Notes under the pieces: model-generated | Database searches by the model: none | What the model saw: only the letters and a program-made list of their open reading frames with translations | Told to the model about the DNA's origin: nothing | Shown: one piece after another, positions 39,341 to 47,226 of the stretch | Layout of the letters: the number at the start of each line of letters is the position of its first letter | How positions within the stretch are numbered: position 1 is the first letter of the stretch | Source: Thalassoglobus polymorphus | Lineage (GTDB): Bacteria; Planctomycetota; Planctomycetia; Planctomycetales; Planctomycetaceae | DNA length: 64,000 nucleotides | Assembly: GCF_007744255.1 (NCBI RefSeq) | Contig: NZ_CP036267.1 | Coordinates: 496,001 to 560,000, forward strand | Direction of reading: 5' to 3' | Translations under genes and position numbers: made by a program

Positions 39341-41515
39341 ATGAATAAAAATTCAAACACGAAGTCTTCAAACGATTCTCAGAAATCAAAGATCACTTTG
39401 ATCAGCCTACATGGTCTTATTCGAGGGGACAACCCAGAACTCGGCAGAGATGCCGACACTGGCGGTCAGGTCATCTATGTGTTGGAGTTAGCACGTGAAC
39501 TTGCAAAACACCCTGATGTCCGCGAGGTTGAACTGCTGACCCGACAGATCGTCGATGACAAAGTCAGCTCGGATTATGCACAACTCGAGGAGCAAATCGC
39601 AGAAAACGCCAAGATTGTGCGTATCCCATTTGGACCAAAAAAATACTTGCGCAAGGAACTTCTGTGGCCGTACATTGAAGTTTTTACTGACCAAACCCTC
39701 AGCTACTTCAAACGCACTGGATTGCCCGACATTATTCATGGTCACTACGCAGATGCGGGCTTGGCCGGTGCGCGTCTCGCTCGATTGCTGCACATTCCCT
39801 ACATCTTTACCGGTCATTCACTTGGTCGCGTCAAGAAAGAGAGACTCTTGGCGAAAGGTTCGAACCCAGAGACGATCGAGAAAAAATACAACATCTCTAC
39901 ACGAATCGAAGCAGAAGAGGTCGCTCTGGAAACCGCAACGATGGTGGTGACCAGTACGTCACAGGAAGTTGAAGAACAGTACAAACTTTACGAACAGTAT
40001 GATCCCAGTCGCATGGAAGTGATTCCGCCCGGAGTGGATCTGACGAACTTTTCTCCCACGGCAAACTCTTCAGTCGGAAGCGTTCGTACCAAGGTCGGAC
40101 GATTTTTGAGTGACCTGGAGAAACCGATCATTTTGACGATTGCACGTCTGGATGAACGCAAGAATCTCGAAACACTGGTTCGTGTGTTTGGTCAAAGTGA
40201 ACGATTGCGAGAAGTGGCGAACCTGGTCGTCGTCTTGGGGACTCGGGAAAAGCTCGCTAATTTAACAAAGCCAGAGCGTCGAATCTTCGACAATGTTCTC
40301 TCTCTGATTGACGACTACGACCTCTACGGGAGCATTGCTTATCCGAAGACACTTGCTCCCGGAGAAGTTCCGGAGTTCTATCGTCTTGCAGCTTCAACTC
40401 AAGGCGTGTTTGTAAACCCTGCACTCACCGAACCGTTCGGTCTCACTCTTTTAGAGGCTGCCGGAACTGGGCTTCCTATTGTCGCAACCAACGACGGAGG
40501 GCCACGCGATATTATTGAAAATTGTCAAAACGGACTGCTCATTGACCCGCTCGATGAAGAGGATATCGAACATGCTCTGCTGCGAATTTTGACAGATTCC
40601 GAGCAGTGGGAGGAGTTTTCGAAACAGGGAATTGCGGGAGCTCACAAGCATTATTCATGGTCCAATCACGCAGACCGATACCTGCGAGATCTTAAGGACA
40701 TTTTGAAGTATTCAGAAAAACCGGTTCTCGCATCATCATTCCCAAAGCGACGACTTCCAACATTTGATCGCCTCATTATCACCGATCTGGATAACACACT
40801 CACTGGAGATGAAGAGGCAGTCCGAGAGTTCACGAAAATTCTTGAGGAGAACGACAAGATCGGATTCGGAATCGCTACGGGACGGACATTATCGAACGCC
40901 CTTGAATTGATTCACAAACTCAAACTCCCAATGCCCGATGTCTTGGACACATCAGTGGGGACTGCCTTGCATTATGGAGAGGATCAAATCGAGGACAGCA
41001 GCTGGCGACGGCAAATTGATTTCAACTGGAAGCCTGACGAAATTCGGAAGGTGCTGGAGGATGTCCCCGGTCTCATTCTGCAATCTGCTGAAAATCAATC
41101 TGATTTCAAAATCAGCTTTGAAATCGATACGGCATTGGCTCCCAAAGCGGCAGTCATTCGGAAAATTCTTCGTCAAGCCAAGCTGCGAGCAAACCTCATT
41201 TTTTCATTGGGGATGTATTTGGATGTGATTCCTGTCCGGGGAGGAAGTGGCAATACTTTGCGACACTTACTTTACAAATGGGGGTTTGCACCGGAACAGG
41301 TTTTAGTCGCTGGGGACTCTGGTAACGACGAAGGGATGCTCAAGGGCAGGACATTGGGTGTTGTCGTCGGTAATCACAGCCCTGAACTTAACAAACTTAA
41401 AAAATTGCCTCGAATCTACTTTGCAAAAGCTGAACACGCGCATGGTATCATAGAAGGCATTCAGTACTACAATTTCTTAGACCACATCACAATTCCGAAT
41501 GACGATCTCGAATAA
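39341..41515 (+). CDS. Sucrose-phosphate synthase with C-terminal HAD phosphatase domain
   Basis: 724 residues. Residues about 15-465 are a GT4 glycosyltransferase: [20 protein letters not shown] at the N-terminus and [19 protein letters not shown] are the UDP-glucose/fructose-6-phosphate synthase signature; [12 protein letters not shown] and [20 protein letters not shown] follow. Residues about 480-715 are a sucrose-phosphatase-type HAD domain with [15 protein letters not shown] (both catalytic aspartates present) and [11 protein letters not shown]. Both sites look intact, so the protein may make sucrose-6-phosphate and dephosphorylate it. A separate phosphatase-like gene is divergent upstream. 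The start at 39341 has GAAG just before it. The last 17 bases overlap the amylosucrase gene. Confidence 0.92.
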   Translation: MNKNSNTKSSNDSQKSKITLISLHGLIRGDNPELGRDADTGGQVIYVLELARELAKHPDVREVELLTRQIVDDKVSSDYAQLEEQIAENAKIVRIPFGPKKYLRKELLWPYIEVFTDQTLSYFKRTGLPDIIHGHYADAGLAGARLARLLHIPYIFTGHSLGRVKKERLLAKGSNPETIEKKYNISTRIEAEEVALETATMVVTSTSQEVEEQYKLYEQYDPSRMEVIPPGVDLTNFSPTANSSVGSVRTKVGRFLSDLEKPIILTIARLDERKNLETLVRVFGQSERLREVANLVVVLGTREKLANLTKPERRIFDNVLSLIDDYDLYGSIAYPKTLAPGEVPEFYRLAASTQGVFVNPALTEPFGLTLLEAAGTGLPIVATNDGGPRDIIENCQNGLLIDPLDEEDIEHALLRILTDSEQWEEFSKQGIAGAHKHYSWSNHADRYLRDLKDILKYSEKPVLASSFPKRRLPTFDRLIITDLDNTLTGDEEAVREFTKILEENDKIGFGIATGRTLSNALELIHKLKLPMPDVLDTSVGTALHYGEDQIEDSSWRRQIDFNWKPDEIRKVLEDVPGLILQSAENQSDFKISFEIDTALAPKAAVIRKILRQAKLRANLIFSLGMYLDVIPVRGGSGNTLRHLLYKWGFAPEQVLVAGDSGNDEGMLKGRTLGVVVGNHSPELNKLKKLPRIYFAKAEHAHGIIEGIQYYNFLDHITIPNDDLE

Positions 41516-43487
41516 CGTCCCCGGGATCGAAGATCTCAAGCTTGAAGCCGAACTCAGCCTCCAAAGAATTTGGCCTCGCGTTTGTTCCATTTGGGAGCAA
41601 GCGGGGCATGAGCCTGCTGACCGCCGTGCTTTTGAGGAGCGGTTCAGGAACTCCTGGCCTCGAATCTTCGATCTTGCTTACCGATTATATGGAACTCGGT
41701 ACGATTTCTTCTATCACCTGGAAGATATCGCGCGCGTTGCTGCGCAGGCCTGGGCAGATCGCCCTGCTCATTTGTTAAAGACAGATCAGGCGCGGATCTA
41801 CGACGATTCCTGGTTTCAGTCTGAGCAAATGGTCGGAGGCGCACTCTATGTCGATCTGTTCAGCGAGAACCTCGGCAAGCTCCGTCAAAGTATTGATTAC
41901 TTCAAGAAGCTGGGTGTGACTTATCTGCACCTGATGCCACTTTTTGCGGTGCGTCCCGGGAACAATGATGGCGGATACGCGATCAGCAACTACCGTTCTG
42001 TCGATCCACGGCTTGGAACAATTGAAGATCTGCAACTTCTCGCCAGTGAACTTCACGAGTCAGGGATCGCACTTGCGCTCGATTTCGTTTTCAACCATAC
42101 CGCCGATGACCACGAATGGGCAAAGCAGGCACAGGCCGGTGTTCGAGAGTTTCAACAATACTACTACCTCTTCGAAGACCGTACTCTGCCAGATCAATAC
42201 GAACAGACCTTGCGAGAAATCTTCCCGACCGAATCGCGAGGGAATTTCACCTGGCATGACGGGATGCAGCGTTGGGTCTGGACGACATTCAACAGCTTTC
42301 AATGGGATCTGAATTACCATAACCCGGCGGTGTTCTGTTCGATGCTGGAAGAGATGCTCTTTCTGGCGAACATGGGCGTCGATATTCTGCGTTTGGATGC
42401 GGTGGCATTTATCTGGAAGCAGATGGGCACAAGTTGCGAAAACCTCCCGGAAGCGCACATTCTCATTCAGGCGTACAACGCCATCGTTCATCTTGTTTGT
42501 CCAGGGATGGTCTTCAAATCGGAAGCCATCGTCGCGCCCGATGACGTCCTCACGTATGTCTCACCTCAGGAGTGTCAGCTTTCCTACAATCCAACATTGA
42601 TGGCGTTGTTGTGGGAGTCGCTGGCAACGCGCGAAGTCAAACTCCTCAATCGCTCGCTGTCTCATCGTCACAAAATTCCCAGTGGAACGGCGTGGGTCAA
42701 TTACCTGCGATGTCATGATGATATTGGCTGGACGTTCGATGATGGCGATGCCGCCGCTGTTGGAATCAACGGATACGACCATCGGCAGTTTCTGAATAAA
42801 TTTTACACCGGTCAGTATCCAGAATCTTTCGCTCGTGGAGTTCCGTTTCAGTACAACGCTGATACCGGAGACATGCGTATCTCGGGGACAATGGCCTCGC
42901 TGGCTGGGCTCGAACAGGCGTTCAGCAGGAACGATGACACGCTGAAAGAGTTGGCTGTGAATCGAATCTTGTTACTTCATGGAATTACTCTGAGCATCGG
43001 CGGCATTCCGTTGCTGTACATCGGAGAAGAGTGGGGGCTTCTGAATGACTACGATTTTGTACAAGACCCGGCAAAATCGAGTGACACCCGCTGGATTCAT
43101 CGTCCCAAAATGAAATGGGATTATCTGCAGGATCTTCAACTGCCGGAGAATTCGAACGGGCAGGGGGGGATGGTTCATACCAACCTGTACAACTCAATCC
43201 GTCGACTGATCCATTTGCGGAAAGTGGCCCCCGCCTTTGCAGGTCAACAGATGGAACTGATTTCCTCTGGGAACCCGCATGTTCTGGGATTCGTTCGCCA
43301 CTCTGCAGAAGGGCGGGTGATTGTCTTCGGGAACTTCTCTGAAGAAGAACAACCTGTTTCAGGCAATGTCGTCAGGACCGCCGGCCTCGGTCGCTTCTTT
43401 GAAGAACTCATCTCCGAAACTACCGTCGGAACTTCGGAAGAGGTCATATTGGGACCGTATCAGGTGATGTGGCTGCGTCGCGTCTGA
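41499..43487 (+). CDS. Amylosucrase (GH13 subfamily 4)
   Basis: Transglucosidase that uses sucrose to lengthen alpha-1,4-glucan and release fructose. The 662 residues match Neisseria amylosucrase throughout: a helical N-domain, [34 protein letters not shown], nucleophile D300 in [20 protein letters not shown], acid/base E342 in [12 protein letters not shown], and [15 protein letters not shown] with the transition-state aspartate. The spacing of 42 residues between nucleophile and acid/base equals that in the Neisseria enzyme (286 and 328). No signal peptide is present, so it acts in the cytoplasm. Its start lies inside the sucrose-phosphate synthase gene, so the two are likely translationally coupled. 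Confidence 0.95.
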   Translation: MTISNNVPGIEDLKLEAELSLQRIWPRVCSIWEQAGHEPADRRAFEERFRNSWPRIFDLAYRLYGTRYDFFYHLEDIARVAAQAWADRPAHLLKTDQARIYDDSWFQSEQMVGGALYVDLFSENLGKLRQSIDYFKKLGVTYLHLMPLFAVRPGNNDGGYAISNYRSVDPRLGTIEDLQLLASELHESGIALALDFVFNHTADDHEWAKQAQAGVREFQQYYYLFEDRTLPDQYEQTLREIFPTESRGNFTWHDGMQRWVWTTFNSFQWDLNYHNPAVFCSMLEEMLFLANMGVDILRLDAVAFIWKQMGTSCENLPEAHILIQAYNAIVHLVCPGMVFKSEAIVAPDDVLTYVSPQECQLSYNPTLMALLWESLATREVKLLNRSLSHRHKIPSGTAWVNYLRCHDDIGWTFDDGDAAAVGINGYDHRQFLNKFYTGQYPESFARGVPFQYNADTGDMRISGTMASLAGLEQAFSRNDDTLKELAVNRILLLHGITLSIGGIPLLYIGEEWGLLNDYDFVQDPAKSSDTRWIHRPKMKWDYLQDLQLPENSNGQGGMVHTNLYNSIRRLIHLRKVAPAFAGQQMELISSGNPHVLGFVRHSAEGRVIVFGNFSEEEQPVSGNVVRTAGLGRFFEELISETTVGTSEEVILGPYQVMWLRRV

Positions 43488-43625
43488 GCATTTCAGATGC
43501 CTCTGAAGCAGCTTTCGAAAACGTATTCGCAATCAGATTTGCGATCAGCTACGGGGACAGACGTCATTTCATTGACAAAATCCGTTTTGTTCACCGGCAC
43601 GAGAAACATTGAAGCGGCTGTCATT

Positions 43626-43661
43626 GCAAGAGGCCCAGCCAAAATTGGCTGGGCCTCTTGC
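43626..43661 (+). terminator. Perfect 17-bp hairpin between convergent genes, probable terminator
   Basis: GCAAGAGGCCCAGCCAA (43626-43642) is perfectly complementary to TTGGCTGGGCCTCTTGC (43645-43661), with a two-base AA centre. GTTTTG follows on the plus strand. It lies between the stop codons of amylosucrase and the PpiD-like gene, so it may serve both strands, though only the plus side has a T-run. Confidence 0.75.
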
Positions 43662-43751
43662 GTTTTGAGAATTTGATGCGTTCTGACTCGTCGTGAAGTC
43701 TGTTTTTCCTGATGGAAAAGGTTCTACACGGAGACGAGAAAAGCGAATGCG

Positions 43752-46667
43752 TTAGCTTTCTTCCGGTGAGACCGAGTCTCTTTGATTTGCCAGAAATTGC
43801 ACGTCGTATTTTTTCATCAAGTCACGTGCCCAGTTCGAGGCGTATTCATTCCGCAGTTGTTCACCAAGGAAGAGGTACGCAAACTGCTGACCTTGATTCA
43901 GGAAGTCTGCTCGCAATTCGTTGACTTCTTCGGGTGAATCAGGTGTGCGGCTCTTGATTCGGACAAGATAGTAAGCAGATCCGTCACTGTTGGGGGCAAC
44001 ACCGACATCGCCGACGTTCATGTCTTCAAAGACCTTGTTGAAGAACCGCTCGCCGACATCTTCTGCTCCCGGGATGTTGGAGTACCTGGGCATGCCTGGT
44101 TGTTGTGGCTGAAACGGATTCGTGGACTGAGCAGCACCCTCGGTGAGCATTGTGAACTCACCAGTTTCACGGACTGTGAGAAAGAGGCTGTCAGGGTCAC
44201 CGGTGACGGTTTCGTCTGCGAGAGCATCTGCCATCGGCTTGTCACTTTTCAGTAGTAATTTTTGTAACGCCTCAGCGCGTTTCAAGGCAGCGGGGCCAGC
44301 TTGTTGCTGTTTCCAGACTTTGGTGACTTGTTCGCGAACGCTTGGTTCGTCATCGATCGTTTCTGGTGAGTAAGCTTCTTTGAAGCCGGTTTTCCAGTAA
44401 ACAAAACGACTTTCGGATGCACCAAAGTCGCCAAAGTTGAATCGACGAGCCTGATTGACGTTAAATAACATTGTTGGAATTGACTGTTGCAGTTGCTCCA
44501 CCACAGTTTGCAGCCCACGAGATGCCGCAAAGGATTGCACAAATGCTGATCCAATTGGATAGTCTTCCGAGGTTCGCAATTCGTTTAATGTCAGGAATGG
44601 GGTTTCGATAAATTCGAGGTTGTTTTCCTCAGCGTATTTCTTGATTTGCTTCGTTGCCTCTTCGAGAGAGACGTAGTTCTCATCGATTTTCCCTAATCGG
44701 TATTTTCCAGAGAGGTCTCTGACGAAGGCGTACGCATCGTCCATCAGCGTGGTGATTTTAGCGTGCGTTCGTTCTCGTAAAATATCTTCGCGGAGTTCTG
44801 CTTTGAGCGTATCGTCCAAGGCTGGAACATTCGATTCCGGGGCTGGAGGTAAGTCGTCGTCACCGAGCGGATTCGCTTTCATTTCCGGTTTGGCTTCTGC
44901 GGGTTTGTCACCTGCTTCGGGTTTCTTTTCCTCAGCTGGTGAATCTTCCGCTTTCGGTTTTTCTTCTTTCGCTGGTTCTGCTTTCTTTTCTTCAGCTTTT
45001 TTCGTTTCTGCAGGCTGTTCAGCATCTGCCTTCGGTTTGGCAGGAGCTTCTAAACTTTTTGCCGGTTTTGCGTCTGCTTCTTTCGCAGCAGGTGCTTCAG
45101 GCGATGGGGCTTCTTTTGCAGGAGCTTCAGGTGCTTTCGCTTCAGTTTCTTTTGCTGGATCTTCAGGTGTTTCTGCAGGAGCCGGGTCTTCGCTTTTCTT
45201 TTCGTCATCCTGCAAGGAAACGAACTGAAGTTTCCCGAGCGGAGTGACTATCGAAGATTGTGATTTCTCATCGTCAGCAGGTTCACTGGTCGTTTCTTCT
45301 TTCGGAGCCTCTTCTTTTGGGGCTTCGGGAGCTTCTTTAGCTGGTTCAGGTTTTGTTTCTTCTTTAGGAGCCGCTTCACTTTTCGGCTCTTCTGGAGTTG
45401 TTTCTTTCTTAGGCTCCTCTTTTGGAGGTGCTTCTTCTTTCACAGGAGCCGGTTTCTCTTCACTCTTTTCGGAGGGTGAGTCCTCAGTGCTCTTGGCTGG
45501 AGCCGCTGCTTCGGGCGTTTGGGGGCGTGCTGGCAACGCTGGTGCTGGGATCGCTGACGAGCCTGGTGATGGCATGTCTCCAGCGGGTGCAGCCTCCGGG
45601 ACTTCCCGAAGGTATTCGTCTTCGTAGCGTTTCTGAATCTCTTCGTCGGTCACTTCGCCGACGGTCGCTTTAATGTCATCGAAGACTGCTTCCAGATAAG
45701 CAAGTTCCATTTTTGGCATCTGATAGAAGCCAGGGCGACCTTCTTCCGGGCGACCTTCCGGGGTGAATCCGGGAAGATTTTTATTGTATTGGTTGAGGAG
45801 AGCCTGGAGTTCTTCGTCTGTTGGCTCGACTGAGTCAGACTCAAAGCTGCTCACAGGAATTGAGACAAGCTCCGCAGTTTGCTTGACCTGGAGCTTCTGA
45901 AAGAAGTTCCAGTCGTTTTGCGGCGTCAGTGGGGTTTGGCTGCTTAAAATTGGATCACTCAAAAGGCGGGCTGCCTCTTGGGAGAGAATTTCTTCTCGCA
46001 GGATTTCGATCAACGATGTTTCTGAAACACGGAGTGTCCTGCGAATTTTTGAGAATTCAGGGCCGGTCAGCTTTCCGCCAGAGATTTTGGTGATGAATTT
46101 CTTGACGACGTCATCGGAGATCGACATTCCCATTTCGGTTGCTTCCCGACGCAGGACTTCACCAAGGACAACATCTTCTGAGGTGATCTCTCGCTCGCGA
46201 TTGAATCCGAACAGGTTTTGTTGAATGCGCTGTCCTGCTTCAGTCAGAGCTTGTTGAGCTGCTTCGCTCTCATCGTTCTCGGGGATTCCTGCTCTGGCCG
46301 CCATTTGCACGAAATTGTTGGCGATTTGCCGGTTTTGCATCAACTCGTTGAGTTCGGAGCTTTTGAGGTCTCCGCCCTCCATTGTCACAGCGTTCGGTTC
46401 TCGACCAGCCCAGATCATGGCGAGTCCGAGAGCCACCCCGATGACGACTCCAGTCAGTCCCCAATCGGCACCTTTTCCTCGACTCAGGCCGGCGAGCCAA
46501 AAAATCCCGCCCATAATTGCCGCAAGGAAGACGACCACGAGCGGCATTGGCATGTCACGCGGGTCTTGAATTGCACCGAGCAAAACGAAAGAAATCATCG
46601 CCAGGCCGGTCGTGACGACCATCAGTACGCGCTGGTGACGTCGGAAAAGGGAGAAAGGAGAACTCAT
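43752..46667 (-). CDS. SurA/PpiD-like membrane-anchored protein with a long Pro-Glu-Lys-Ala linker
   Basis: 971 residues. Three hydrophobic segments near the N-terminus (about 15-33, 41-60 and 70-88) are followed by a SurA_N-like helical region (about 100-260: EITSEDVVLGEVLRREATEMGMSISDDVVKKFI). The chain breaks at about residue 355 for a low-complexity linker of some 250 residues made of repeated APAKE, EEAPKEE and PKPE-type units. Then comes a C-terminal folded part (about 630-970) rich in helices. A canonical parvulin domain is not obvious, so isomerase activity is uncertain and a chaperone or scaffold role is as likely. The start ATG is at 46667. It is convergent with amylosucrase. Confidence 0.78.
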   Translation of the reverse strand: MSSPFSLFRRHQRVLMVVTTGLAMISFVLLGAIQDPRDMPMPLVVVFLAAIMGGIFWLAGLSRGKGADWGLTGVVIGVALGLAMIWAGREPNAVTMEGGDLKSSELNELMQNRQIANNFVQMAARAGIPENDESEAAQQALTEAGQRIQQNLFGFNREREITSEDVVLGEVLRREATEMGMSISDDVVKKFITKISGGKLTGPEFSKIRRTLRVSETSLIEILREEILSQEAARLLSDPILSSQTPLTPQNDWNFFQKLQVKQTAELVSIPVSSFESDSVEPTDEELQALLNQYNKNLPGFTPEGRPEEGRPGFYQMPKMELAYLEAVFDDIKATVGEVTDEEIQKRYEDEYLREVPEAAPAGDMPSPGSSAIPAPALPARPQTPEAAAPAKSTEDSPSEKSEEKPAPVKEEAPPKEEPKKETTPEEPKSEAAPKEETKPEPAKEAPEAPKEEAPKEETTSEPADDEKSQSSIVTPLGKLQFVSLQDDEKKSEDPAPAETPEDPAKETEAKAPEAPAKEAPSPEAPAAKEADAKPAKSLEAPAKPKADAEQPAETKKAEEKKAEPAKEEKPKAEDSPAEEKKPEAGDKPAEAKPEMKANPLGDDDLPPAPESNVPALDDTLKAELREDILRERTHAKITTLMDDAYAFVRDLSGKYRLGKIDENYVSLEEATKQIKKYAEENNLEFIETPFLTLNELRTSEDYPIGSAFVQSFAASRGLQTVVEQLQQSIPTMLFNVNQARRFNFGDFGASESRFVYWKTGFKEAYSPETIDDEPSVREQVTKVWKQQQAGPAALKRAEALQKLLLKSDKPMADALADETVTGDPDSLFLTVRETGEFTMLTEGAAQSTNPFQPQQPGMPRYSNIPGAEDVGERFFNKVFEDMNVGDVGVAPNSDGSAYYLVRIKSRTPDSPEEVNELRADFLNQGQQFAYLFLGEQLRNEYASNWARDLMKKYDVQFLANQRDSVSPEES

Positions 46668-47226
46668 CCGTGTGCCTTGTTGTAACGTCTTGAGAATTTA
46701 ATTTTCGCGATTGTGAACGAAATGAAAATCAAATTTCCGTTGTGATTTCTGAACTCTCATCCTACGCTCACTTGACAATCCCTCAAACGATTCCGTAATC
46801 ACAGGGCGAGGAATCTACTTTTTTAAGTGAATCAAGGTGAGTTCAACTTTCGTTCCACTACTAATTAGAGGAAATGAAAGTGAATCTGAAAAGAGTAGGT
46901 CATATATAACAAGCGGCATTTTAGCTGGGACAGAGTGTGTGGCAACCCCAGAGTGAATGCTCGCGTTTTCGTAGAATGGTCGGACGTCGACTTCGAATGA
47001 AAAGCTGAATTCCTCACCGCGCCGTCAGGCATATGGAAATGAATCATTGTCCGACTCCCCAACAATTTAAAGCTGATACTGTTTAAAGCTGATACCGAGA
47101 GACTGGATCTGGTCCTTCAAGCACTGAGGAAGTCCTTCATCGTCGAAGTTTCCGAATAGGGACTTAGCCTCTTTGCCTTTGGCTGATCGGTCAAAGGTAG
47201 AACTGAATAATATCATTGGATATCGA
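46668..47226. other. Long divergent intergenic region upstream of topA
   Basis: No supported gene. A sigma70-like plus-strand promoter TTGACA-N18-TAATCA lies at 46772-46801, far from topA. TTTAAAGCTGATAC is repeated at 47066-47079 and 47082-47095. ACTTTCGTTCC and GGAAATGAAAGT near 46848-46883 form an imperfect hairpin. If the distant promoter is used, the topA leader would be over 400 bases and could hold a small RNA. Confidence 0.5.
46772..46801 (+). promoter_or_regulatory. Candidate sigma70-type promoter far upstream of topA
   Basis: TTGACA (46772-46777) matches the -35 consensus fully; TAATCA (46796-46801) is a fair -10, with an 18-base spacer. Planctomycete promoter rules are not well fixed, so this is tentative. 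Confidence 0.35.

Noticed and set aside
44018-44800. Parvulin-type isomerase domain in the PpiD-like protein
   Set aside because: Searched by eye for the conserved histidine and GGxLG-type motifs; not convincing, so activity was not claimed.
44749-45627. Two long plus-strand open frames rich in Ser, Ala, Gly and Phe
   Set aside because: They are the antisense of the low-complexity linker of the PpiD-like gene; the repeated GCT/TTC-type codons keep the opposite frame open without function.
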